This document shows, piece by piece, positions 1 to 11,400 of a DNA stretch of 64,000 bases. The DNA comes from Azophilus sp965221465. Lineage in GTDB: Bacteria > Pseudomonadota > Gammaproteobacteria > Pseudomonadales > Azotimanducaceae. Each line of letters begins with the position of its first letter. Position 1 is the stretch's first letter. The position numbers were made by a program, and so were the translations under genes. Under the pieces are notes generated by a model. The model saw only the letters and a list, made by a program, of their open reading frames with translations. It was not told the origin of the DNA and searched no databases. Where the stretch lies: the NCBI GenBank assembly GCA_965221465.1, contig OZ244892.1, positions 3,534,001 through 3,598,000 of the forward strand, given 5' to 3'.

Positions 1-1990
1 GCGTGTAGGTCAGCGGGATGTCGCCGTCGCTTGCCGCCGGCAGGTTCAGCGTCGTGATCGCCGTGTTCTGCGTGTACGTCTGGTTCTCCACCGTGGCCGT
101 ACCGAAGGTCGGCATCTTGTCCTCGGCGATCGTGATGGTGAACGTCAGGCTCACCGCGTCGCCGTCGTTGTCGGTCACCGTGTAGGTGTACGTCGTCGCC
201 GACTGCGATGCCGTGGGCGTACCGGTGAGGGTGCGGTTCGTGGCGTTGAAGGCCAGGCCGTCCGGCGCGTCCGGGGCCAGGCTGTAGGTCAGCGGGGCGT
301 CACCGCCTTCCGCCTGCGGCAGGGTCAGCGTGGCGATCTCCGTGTTCTGGACGTAGCTCTGGTCCGCAACCGTGCGCGTGCCGAAGCTTGGCGTCGTGTT
401 GGTCGAAGGCGTTGCCGTCACCGGGCCGGCCGCCGCGCCCTCGCCCGTGTTGTTCACCGCGCGGATCTCGAACGCGTACTGCGTATCGTTGGTCAGGCCC
501 GTGATCTCGTGCCGCACGGTGGTGGCGCCGCTGTTCGGGATGTCGGCCCAGGTTTCGGTGGCCGGCACGCTGGAGCCCGCACCGTAGCGCACCTGGTACT
601 TGCTGATGCTGTCGTTGCCCGGATCCGTCCACGTCAGGACTACCCGGGCATTACCCGCCGCGGCGGCCAGGCCCGTGGGCGCAGACGGCACCGGAAGCGC
701 CTCGACCGTGATGTTGAACGTCAGCGTCGCCGTGTCACCGTCGTCGTCGGTGGCGGTGTAGGTGTACTGCGTCGCCCGCTGGGCCGTGGTCGGCGTGCCG
801 GTGAGGGTGCGGTTCGTGGCGTTGAAGGTCAGGCCCGCCGGGGCGTTCGGGGTCAGCGTGTAGGTCAGCGGGATGTCGCCGTTGCTCGCTTGCGGCAGCG
901 TCAGGGTGGCGATCTCCGTGTTCTGGGTGTACGTCTGGTTCTCAACCGTGGCCGTACCGAAGGTCGGCATCTTGTCCTCGGCGATGGTGATGTCGAACGT
1001 CAGGCTCACCGCGTCGCCGTCGTTGTCGGACACCGTGTAGGTGTACGTCGTCGCCGACTGCGATGCCGTGGGCGTACCCGTGAGGGTGCGGTTCGTGGCG
1101 TTGAAGGTCAGGCCGTCCGGGGCATCCGGGGCCAGGCTGTAGGTCAGCGGGGCGTCACCGCCTTCCGCCTGCGGCAGGGTCAGCGTGGCGATCTCCGTGT
1201 TCTGGACGTAGCTCTGGTCCGCAACCGTGCGCGTGCCGAAGCTTGGCGTCGTGTTGGTCGAAGGCGTTGCCGTCACCGGGCCGGCCGCCGCGCCCTCGCC
1301 CGTGTTGTTCACCGCGCGGATCTCGAACGCGTACTGCGTATCGTTGGTCAGGCCCGTGATCTCGTGCCGCACGGTGGTGGCGCCGCTGTTCGGGATGTCG
1401 GCCCAGGTTTCGGTGGACGGCACGCTGGAGCCCGCACCGTAGCGAAGCTGGTACTTGCTGATGCTGTCGTTGCTCGGATCCGTCCACGTCAGGACTACCC
1501 GGGCATTACCCGCCGCGGCCGCCAGGCCAGTGGGTGCCGCCGGCACCGGCAGCGCCTCGACGGTGATGTTGAAGGTGAGGGTCGCCGTGTCACCGTCGTC
1601 GTCCGTGGCGGTGTAGGTGTACTGCGTCGCCCGCTGCGCCGTGGTCGGTGTGCCGGTGAGGGTGCGGTTCGTGGCGTCGAACGTCAGGCCGTCCGGGGCG
1701 TTCGGGGTCAACGTGTAGGTCAGCGGGATGTCGCCGTTGCTCGCTTGCGGCAGCGTCAGGGTGGCGATCTCCGTGTTCTGGGTGTACGTCTGGTTCTCCA
1801 CCGTGGCCGTACCGAAGGTCGGCATCTTGTCCTCGGCGATGGTGATGTCGAACGTCAGGCTCACCGCGTCGCCGTCGTTGTCGGTCACCGTGTAGGTGTA
1901 CGTCGTCGCCGACTGTGATTCCGTGGGCGTACCGGTGAGGGTGCGGTTCGTGGCGTTGAATGTCAGGCCCTCCGGGGCGTCCGGGGTCAG
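1..1990 (-). repeat. 855-bp tandem repeat array (FN3 + two putative-Ig modules per unit)
   Basis: The sequence repeats with a period of 855 bp, which is 285 codons and keeps frame. Positions 300-632 reappear almost base for base at 1155-1487, and a third partial unit begins near 1711. Each unit encodes one FN3 module and two different putative-Ig (He_PIG-like) modules. Units differ by only a few substitutions, so the array is recently amplified or kept uniform by recombination. Further incomplete units continue to about 3,100. Confidence 0.85.
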
Positions 1991-2438
1991 GCTGTAGGTA
2001 CGTGGGCCTGCGGCAGGGTCAGCGTGGCGATGGTGCACAGGCAACCCCGTGCCGAGCTTCGTCGTGCCGCCGTCACGCGTCGCCGGTGGCGCGCGCTCGT
2101 CAGCGGCGCGTCGCCGCCCTCCGCCTGCGGCAGGGTCAGCGTGGCGATCGCCGTGTTCTGCACATAGCTCTGGTCCGCAACCGTTCGGTGCCGAAGCTTG
2201 GCGTCGTGTTGGTCGAAGGCGTGTCACCGGGCCGGCGGCCGCGCCCTCGCCGGTCGTTCACCGCGCGGCCGAAGGCACTGGGTGTCGTTGGTCAGGCCCG
2301 TGATCTCGTGCCGCACGGTGGTGGCGCCGCTGCCGGGGATGTCGGCCCAGGTTTCGGTGGACGGCACGCTGGAGCCCGCACCGTAGCGAAGCTGGTACTT
2401 GCTGATGCTGTCGTTGCTCGGATCCGTCCACGTCAGGA
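1..2438 (-). pseudogene. Frame-disrupted continuation of the giant FN3/Ig-like repeat protein gene
   Basis: This stretch encodes the same modules as the 2439-28637 gene: FN3 (AAPTGLAAAAGN...), then two putative-Ig modules (PSFGTRTVADQ..., MPTFGTATVENQ...). The reading frame differs from the main ORF. At the window edge the frame is open and clean through TFTITIAEDK...PLTYT, so the gene continues beyond position 1. Between about 1,990 and 2,600 the frame changes several times. Near 2,590 the start of one putative-Ig module (FGTR) is joined to the end of another (TTAQRATQYTYT), losing several hundred bases. From 1,990 to 2,290 there are several 1-20-base gaps relative to the intact copies nearby. 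Either the gene is decayed here or long near-identical repeats were assembled from noisy reads. No C-terminal anchor or secretion signal is visible, because the true 3' end is outside the window. Confidence 0.7.
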
Positions 2439-5400
2439 CTACCCGGGCATTACCCGCCGCGGCCGCCAGGCCAGTGGGTGCCGCCGGCACCGGCAGCGCC
2501 TCGACGGTGATGTTGAAGGTGAGGGTCGCCGTGTCACCGTCGTCGTCCGTGGCGGTGTAGGTGTACTGCGTCGCCCGCTGCGCCGTGGTCGCGTGCCGAA
2601 GCTTGGCGTCGTGTTGGTCGAAGGCGTCGCCGTCACCGGGCCGGCGGCCGCGCCCTCGCCGGTGGCGTTCACCGCGCGGATCTCGAAGGCGTACTGGGTG
2701 TCGTTGGTCAGGCCCGTGATCTCGTGCCGCACGGTGGTGGCGCCGCTGCCGGGGATGTCGGCCCAGGTTTCGGTGGACGGCACGCTGGAGCCCGCACCGT
2801 AGCGAAGCTGGTACTTGCTGATGCTGTCGTTGCTCGGATCCGTCCACGTCAGGACTACCCGGGCATTACCCGCCGCGGCCGCCAGGCCAGTGGGTGCCGC
2901 CGGCACCGGCAGCGCCTCGACGGTGATGTTGAAGGTGAGGGTCGCCGTGTCACCGTCGTCGTCCGTGGCGGTGTAGGTGTACTGCGTCGCCCGCTGCGCC
3001 GTGGTCGGTGTGCCGGTCAGCGTGCGGTTCGTGGCATTGAATGTCAGGCCGTCCGGGGCGTCTGGAGTCAGCGTGTAGGTCAGCGGACTATTGCCGCCAG
3101 TTGCCTCAGGCAGCGTCAGGGTGTTGATTACCGTGTTCTGGGTGTAAGTCTGGTTCTCGACCGTGGCCGTGCCAAAGTCCGGCATTGTGTCGACTGTGGG
3201 CGTGACCGTCACTTCGTCGGACTCGGCGCCCGCGCCTTGCTCGTGGTAACCGCGCACCTTGAAGGTGTAAGTCGTGCCGTTGGTCAGGCCTGTAACGTCC
3301 TTGTCGGAAATCGACAAGGAAGCGCTGTCGGCGATGTCGGCCCAGTCGATGTAGGCGCCGCCGTCGCCCTCCTTGTAGGTGTACTGCCACTTCTGGATCG
3401 CCGGACCGCGCTGCTCCACCGTTGCCGCCAGCGTCGCCTTCGCATCACCCGCCGTTGCGGTGAAGCTGGTCGGCTTGCCCAGCAGGTAGAGCGGCCTGCC
3501 GCTCTCGCCATCGAGGTCTTGGGCGCTGTGCGCATCGCAGATGTACGAGTAGACGAACATGCGGACATCGTAAGTCGTGTCTGCGAGCGACACGCCAATC
3601 TCGTTGGGCTGATTGTGACCCCGGGTTTGCGCGTTGATGGTGAAGCGCTTATCGGAAACCTCAGTGCCGAGATCTTCATACACTTCAAAGATTCCCCGGT
3701 CGGGACTGTTCGGGTTGGTGTCATCCCAACCGGCCAAGCCGTTCTTCCTGTATTGGACGGTGTAACTCGAGGCTTCACAAGCCGTGCTGCCGGCACTCCA
3801 GCTCCAGACCACGTCGAGATCCATGTCCGCGGAACCCGGCCCCACGCTGACGATCGTTGGGGCAGCCGGCTGCCCGTCGATCGACGGTATCGCCGTCACC
3901 TCGGCCGAGGGACCTTCGCCGCCCGCATTCACCGCGCGGAGCTCGAAGGTGTGATACGGGCCATTGGTCAGACCCGTCACCGTGTGCGTGGTCGTGTCCG
4001 CACCGCTGTCTGGAATGTCCGTCCAAGGCACGCTCACGCCTGGCTCGCCATCGCTTGGATCCGACTCGTAGCGCAACTGGTACTTGGTGATGGTGGAGTT
4101 CGACGGGTCGTCCCAGTTCAACGTCACCTCGGCGTCGCCCCCCGTCGCCGTCAGATTCGTGGGCGCGTCCGGCAACGGCGGTGGCTTGGCCGTCACCTGG
4201 TCCGAGGCTTTGCCGTTGCCCCGGACGTTCACAGCCCGAATCTCGAAGGCGTACTCGGTGCCGTTGGTCAGGCCGGTCACGGTGTGGCTGGTGGTGCCGG
4301 CGCGGCTGGGAGTGATGTCCGTCCAGGTCGCGCTGTCCGGCACGGTGGTGCCTTCGCCGTAGCGCACCTGGTAGCCGGAGATGTAGCTGTCCGACGGGTC
4401 GGCCCAGGCCAATTCAACCTGCGCATCACCCGCCGTCGCCGTCAGGCCGGTTGGCGCGCCCGGCACCGTGGATGGGGACGCGGTCTTGAAAACGAAGTCC
4501 TGCTTGAGGCCGACCCCTTCGGCGCTCCTGTGCTGGACGTTGAAGTCGTTGTCCCCCAACACATCCATCAGGGTGCCCTTGAACGTCACCTTCTTGCCCG
4601 TCAGGTCGTAGATGAGATCATTGTCGAGATTGTTCTCGTCTACGATCAGCCATGATGCTTCCTTAATTAGAATGGAAATGTCCAAAATGAACACGAAGTC
4701 CTTGGTGTAGTTGACCAAGTCGCTTGGGGAGATCTCCGTTTTGCCGGTGTAGGACGTGATGCCGGAGGTCGAGAACGTCGGGATATCCAAAAATTCCTGA
4801 ACTCGCGTGGTGGTGTCCCCGCCCGGCGGCGTAATTTGCCAGAGCATCCCGGAGTCGTCGTTCAGCTTCAGGCCCGTGAATCCGTGCGATGACAGCAGCG
4901 GGTTGGGACCTTTGGTGAATGCCTTGCCATCCACACTGCCCCGGCCCTCAATGGTCACGGTTTCGCCGTCATCGTAGAAGGTGAACTCCAGCGTACGATC
5001 CGAGGGCTGGGCCGGATCAATGGTGATGTCGAACGAGAGGGTCGCCGTGTCGCCCTCGCTGTCCGTTGCGGTGTAGGTGTACGTGGTCGTCGCCTGGGAA
5101 TCGCCCGGCCTGCCCGCGAGGATGCGGGTGTTCGCGTCGAAGGTGAGGCCCGTCGCCAGGATCGGGCTCAAGCTGTAGGTCAGCGTGCCGTCGCCGCCCG
5201 TCGCCTCCGGCAGCGTCACCGACGTGATCTGCTCGTGCTGCCTGTAGTTCTGGTCGGCGATCGTCTGGGTGCCGAAGCTCGGCCGCGGGTTCAAGCTCAC
5301 CGACACCGAGGCCGTGGCATTGTCGAAGCCGCCGCCGCTGGCGGTCAGGCTCACCGTCGCATCCAGTGCATCGACCTCGGCCGCGGCCGGCGCCATCCTC

Positions 5401-8400
5401 ACGGTCACGGTCTGCGGCGTGGCGTAGTCCGTGGTGGTGAAGGTCAGGGGGGTCGTCGGCTCCACGGTCACATTCGTGTTGTCGCTGGCCACGGCCACGG
5501 AAACCGTGCCGCTCGGCGCCGTGGTCGGCACCACGGTGAACGTGTCGCTGGCACCGGCAAGGATCCTGAGGCTGGCCGGCGTCACCCGCAGCTTGCCCAG
5601 CGTCAGGCTCACTTCGCTGGCCGGCCCGACACCGCCACCGTTCACCGCGCGCACGGCGAAGGTGTAGGTGCCGCCGCCCATCAGGCCCGTCACCGTGTGG
5701 CCGGTGGTGCTGGCGTCGCTGTTCGGCACGTCCGTCCAGGCCGAGTAGTCGCCGTTGTCCTGCTTGTAGCGCACCTGCCACTTGCTGGCGATGGGGATCG
5801 CGCGCCAAGTGAGATCCACGTCGCCGATGTTGGCGCCTTCCTTGGCCGCCAGGTCAGTCGGCGCCGTCAGGAGCTCCTGGGAGGCCACCACCGTGATCTT
5901 GAAGGTTGCCGTGGCTTCGTCCGCCGCGCCCGTCACGTTATCGGTGTCGGAAACGGTCAGGGTGTAGGTCGTGGCCGCCGTCACCCGCGTCGGCGTACCC
6001 TTGAAACGCGGCGCGTTGCTCGCACCCAGGCCGACGCCGGTGTCGTCGGGGCCGTCGCCATCGTAGGTCAGGCCTGCGGGCAGCGCCGCCGGATCCAGGG
6101 TGTACTTCAGCTTGCCGTTGCCGGAGTTGGACCACACGAACTGCTGGTCCACCGTCTCGCCCACGGTGAATTCCTGGTCCGCCGGGGCCGCCGTCAGGCG
6201 CGGAACGCTGTCCACCGTCGTGCCCCGGAAGTCCAGCGTAGCCGTGTAGGTCGCCGCGGACTCCATGCGTTCCGTGCCCAACTGGTCAATCACCTTGAAC
6301 CGGAAACTCGTTGTGAAGCTGTCGTTGTCTTCCGGCGGGAAGAACGCCAGCACCTTCACCGAACTCGACTGCTGGATGTCGGTCACCGGCACCGTTTCGT
6401 TCACGCGCACGTCGTCCTCGTCCGCCCTCGAGTTGCGGCCGTAGGGCACCGTCTTCAGCGTGCCCTTGTGCGGCAGCGTCAACACCTTGACCTGATAGAA
6501 CTCCGCGGCGCTCCTCGTGCTTCCTGGCGTGAAGGCGAATATGCTGTCGGTGCCCCGGGACGCCACCAACTGGGTGCTCGGCTTGTTCACGATCTGCGTG
6601 AAGTCGGCGCTGGTGGGGGACGATGCAGGCGACTCGAAGATCGCGGTCACCGTGGTGGCGGCCAAGTTGCCGTTGCCGAGGGCGTCCTGCACCACGCCCG
6701 CCGGCAGGCCGACGCTGAACTCGCCGTCCACTCTCGGCGTGATGGTTACGGTGTAGATCCCCTGGTTTGCGTCAACCAGGGTGGGCTCCGAAGCGTCCGC
6801 GTTGGTCAGCGTGATGTCGCCGGCCTCGAATCCGGTGACCGGCTCGCCGAACGTGAAGGTCGCATCAACCGGTGCGGTGACCGTCCCCGAAACGCCCGTG
6901 ATTGCCACCGACGGGCCGGTGTTGTCCAGCACGTACGTGTCTTGGTTGACGAGGGTCGGCGTCTGGTTCTCGAGCGCATTGCCGGCGCAGTCCGTGATCA
7001 CAGCATCCGACTTCAGCGCTACGGTGACCTCGCCGTTGTAGTTGGCCAACCCGCCGCCGGAGAGCTTCATGAAGTAGGTAGTGAGGCACGGATCATTCGA
7101 CTGATGGTTGAACGGTCTCAAGGTCAGGGTCGGCTGTTCCGTGATTGGCGGGTCGAAGGAGACCTCGTAGGTCCCCGGTGTCAAGGCCTCCGCCCTCCGA
7201 ACGGTTTCGGTGAACACCAAGAACCAATCCACCGAGTCCAGGTTTGTCGGCGACAGTGGGTCGTCCGGGACCTCCGTGCGCCCCTTGATGTCGTCGTAAC
7301 GCCGGATGACGTGGATTCTCGGTGCCGTGTTGTCCAGCACGTAGGTGTTGTCGTTGGTCCCCGTCGGCGTCGTGTCCGTCAGCGCGTTGCCTTCGTCGTC
7401 CTCGATGTCCTGGTCGTTCGCGAACGACAGCGTCACCGTGCCGTCCAGATCCGCCAGATCGCCGGCGCTCGCCTGCACGTCCCAGGTGCTGCCGCTGGCG
7501 CCCTCTGCCGTCACCGTCAGCGTCGGCGTGCCCGCGCCCGCAACCTCGAAGTCCGCGCTGGTCACGTTCTCCACCGCCTCGCTGAACGTCACGCGCCAGG
7601 TCACCGCGTCCGCGTTGGTCGGCGAAGTGGCCGGGTCCTGACGCAGGATGCTCGACACCCGCGGCGGCAGGTTGTCCGACAGCGTCACGCTCGTGGTGGC
7701 CGCGGGGCCGTTGCCGGCGCTGTTGATGGCGCGCACTTCGAAGGTGTAGCCGGTGCCGTTGGTCAGGCCGGTGACCGTGTAGGTGGTGGCCGTGCCGTCG
7801 CTGAGGCCCGTCCAGGTGTCGGTGGCGTCGTCGAACGGCAGGTCGGCGGTGGCCTTCCAGCGCACCTGCACGTCGTCGATGACGCTGGCGTTGGTGGGCA
7901 GCGTCCAGTTCAAGGTGGCCTGGGCGTTGCCGCGGGTGGCGCTGAACTCCGTCGGCGCGTCGGGAATGGCCAGCACGGGTGTTGCGGTGGCGGTGTTGGA
8001 GGCGTCGCTGTTGCCTTCCACGTTCACGGCGCGGATCTGGAACGCATACTTGGTGCCGTTGGTCAGGCCGGTGACGGTGTGGCTGATGGTGGTGGCGCCG
8101 CTGCCGACGATGTCGGTCCAGGTTGTGCTGTCCGGCACGGTTTCGCCTTGGGCCTGGCGGAACTGGTACTTGGTGATGCTGGTGTTCTGCGGGTCGGTCC
8201 AGCCCAGCGTCACCTGGGTGTCGCCCGCGGTCGCGGTCAGTCCCGTCGGCGCGGCCGGCTCCGTCGGCAGCACAGTGGCGCTGCCTTCCACGGAGGGGCT
8301 CCAGGGGGATCTCTCTCCATATGGCGAGTAATTGTCCTTGCACGGCCCACTGTAGGCGGTAAGGCGAACGTCGTATTCGACCGGGTCCAGCGCGACCCCG

Positions 8401-11400
8401 AGATCGCCGACCTGCTCGATCACGAACTCCCGCAAGGTGTTCAAGTTGTATGTGTTGCTGTCGAGCCGGAACCGGCCACGATCGGCGTCGTTGGCGGGCA
8501 GGTTCTCCGCGTCCAGGTCATTCCAGTCGTTCAGCGTCGATTTCTTGTACTCGAGCTGGAACCACGAGGGGCTCAGGGGGTCGGTTTCCAGCGAGCAGAC
8601 CCCGACCGTGTCGTCTTTCCAGGTCCAAGACACCGTGAGCTCCGCAACCCCGGCCGTGAGGCGCAGGTTCTCTGCTGCGGCAGGACGAATCTGGTCAACG
8701 GCGTTAGCAATGAACGTGTCCGTCACCTTGCCGCCCCTGCCATCGTTGGCCGTCACTTCGACCGTCGTGGGCCCGTCACGCCCAGTGGGCGTCAACTCCA
8801 ACTTGTCGCCGTTCACCCTGTTGCGCACAGGCGGTTGCGGTACATTTTTAGCCCCTGATATTGCCGTGTAGCTAAGGGTGTCGCCGTCGGGGTCCGTAAA
8901 CACAGGCGAGAGGTCTATGGTCACCGGCGCAAGGTCAGTGTCATTGTGAGGGTTAGTGCCAATCCTCAAGTCGTCAATGGCGCTGGCAATGATCGGCGGC
9001 CTATTCGGTGCTTCCGGCGTGGCCGAGGCGGTGGCCGCGGGGCCGTCGCCGGCGGTGTTGGTGGCGCGCACTTCGAAGGTGTAGCCGGTGCCGTTGGTCA
9101 GGCCGGTGGCCGTGTAGGCGGTGGCCGTGCCGGCGAGGTCTGTCCAGGCGTCGCTGGCGTCGTTGAACGGCAGGTCGGCGGTGGCCTTCCAGCGCACCTG
9201 CACCGCGCCGATCACGCTGGCGTTGGTCGGCAGCGTCCAGCTCAATTCGACCTGGGCGTTGCCGCCGGTTGCCGTCAGGCTCGTCGGGGCTTCGGGCACC
9301 GCCAGCTTCGGCTGGGCGTCCACCGCCACCGAGTCGCTGCTGCCGGCGCCGTTGCTGGCGCGGACTTCGAACTCGTAGGGCACGCCGTTGTCGAGACCGG
9401 TCACGGTGTGGGTGGTGGCGTCCGCCGCCAGCCGGGTCCATTGGCCCCAGCTCGTGTCCGCCCTCTTCTTGTGGCGCACGTCGATGCTGTCCACGGTGCC
9501 CTTGTCCGGCAGGTCCCAGGTCAGGGTCACCTGGGTGTCGCCGGCGCTGGCCTGCAGGTTGCTGGGGGACGAGGGCTTCGACAGCTGCGGCGTGCCCTCG
9601 ACGCTGGCCGACGGGCCCGTGCCCGCGGCGTTCACCGCACGGACCTCGAACAGGTAGTCGGTGCCGTTGGCCAGGCCCGTCACCCGGGAGCGCTCCGCCG
9701 TGCCGGCCAGGGAGGTCCACTGGCTCCAGCCGGTGTCGGGGGCCGTCTTCACCTTGTGGCGCAGCTCGACGCTGTCGATCTGCCTGGTGTTGGTGGGCAG
9801 GGTCCACAGCACCACCACCTCGGTGTCGCCGGGCACCGCGCTCAGGTTGGTCGGCGCGCCCGGGGCCACCAGCGGGGGAACCGGGGTGGCCGAGACCGAC
9901 GCCGCCGCGCCGGGGCCGGAGGCGTTCTCCGCCCGCACCTCGAAGTTGTAGAGCTCGCCGTTGGTCAGGCCGGTCACCGTGTGGGTGGTGGCGTTCGCGG
10001 CCAGGTCAACCCAGGCCTCCCAGTCCTTCGCCGTGTCCGCCTTGTGGCGCGCCTGCACCTTGGTCAGCGCGCCAGAGTTGGTCGGCAGGGTCCAGCTCAG
10101 GACGACTTGCGTGTCGCCGGGGGCCGCCGCCAGGCCGGTCGGCGCGGTCGGCACCGCCACCGGCGTCGAATCCACCTCCGCCACGGCGCCGCGGCCGGCG
10201 CCGTTCAGCGCGCGCACGATGAATGTGTACTCGCTGCCGTTGGTCAGGCCGGTGACCTCGTGGCTGGTGGCGTCCTTCGCCAGGTCGACCCAGGGCTGGA
10301 AGTTCGCCGCGCTCTTCAGCTTGTGTGCCACCTGCATCCTGTCGATTTCGCTGGTGTTGGTGGGCAGGTCCCAGGTCAGGCCGACTTTGCCGTCGCCGGG
10401 GGCCGCGGTCAGGTTGCCGGGGGCTTCGGGGATCGCCAGCTTCGGCGTCGCCGTGACGGCCGAGGCCGCGCCGGCGCCGTCGGCGTTCACCGCGCGGATC
10501 TCGAAGGCGTGCAGGGTGTCGTTGGTCAGGCCGGTCACCGTGTGACCGGTGGTGCCGGCGTTGCTGCCGGCGATGTCGGTCCAAGGCTCGCTGTCGGGCA
10601 CGCTGGCGCCTTCAATGTAGCGGACCTGGTACTTGGTGATGCTGTTGTCCCGCGCATGGGTCCACGTCAACGTCACTTGGGTGTCGCCGGCCGTCGCCGC
10701 CAGGTCGGCCGGCGCGGACGGCACCTTGCCCGGCCCCGCCTCGGGCGTCGCGTCCACCTTCGCCTCGGCGCCGCGGCCCGCGCCGTTCAGCGCGCGCACG
10801 ATGAAGTTGTACTCGGTGCCGTTGGTCAGGCCGGTGACGTCGTAACTGGTGGCGTCCTTCGCCAGGTCGACCCAGGGCAGGTAGTTGGCCGCGCCCGACT
10901 CCCGGTAGGCCACCTGCATCTTGTCGATTTCGCTGGTGTTGGTGGGCAGGTCCCAGGTCAGGCCCACCGCGCCGTCGCCCACGGTGGCGGTCAGGTTGCC
11001 GGGGGCGTCCGGGACCGCCAGCTTCGGCGTTCCGGCCACGGCCACCGGGTCGCTGCTGCCGGCGGCGTTGGTGGCGCGGACCTGGAACTCGTAGGGCACG
11101 CCGTTGTCGAGGCCGGTCACGGTGTGGGTGGTGGCATCCGCCGCCAGCAGGGTCCATTGGCCCCAGCTTGTGTCCGCCCTCTTCTTGTGGCGCACGTCGA
11201 TGCTGTCCACGGTGCCCTTGTCCGGCAGGTCCCAGGTCAGGGTCACCGTTGTGTCGCCGGCGCTGGCCTGCAGGTTGCTGGGGGACGAGGGCTTCGACAG
11301 CTGCGGCGTGCCCTCCACGCTGGCGGACGGGCCCGTGCCCGCGGTGTTCACGGCGCGGACCTCGAACAGGTAGTCGGTGCCGTTGACCAGGCCCGTCACC

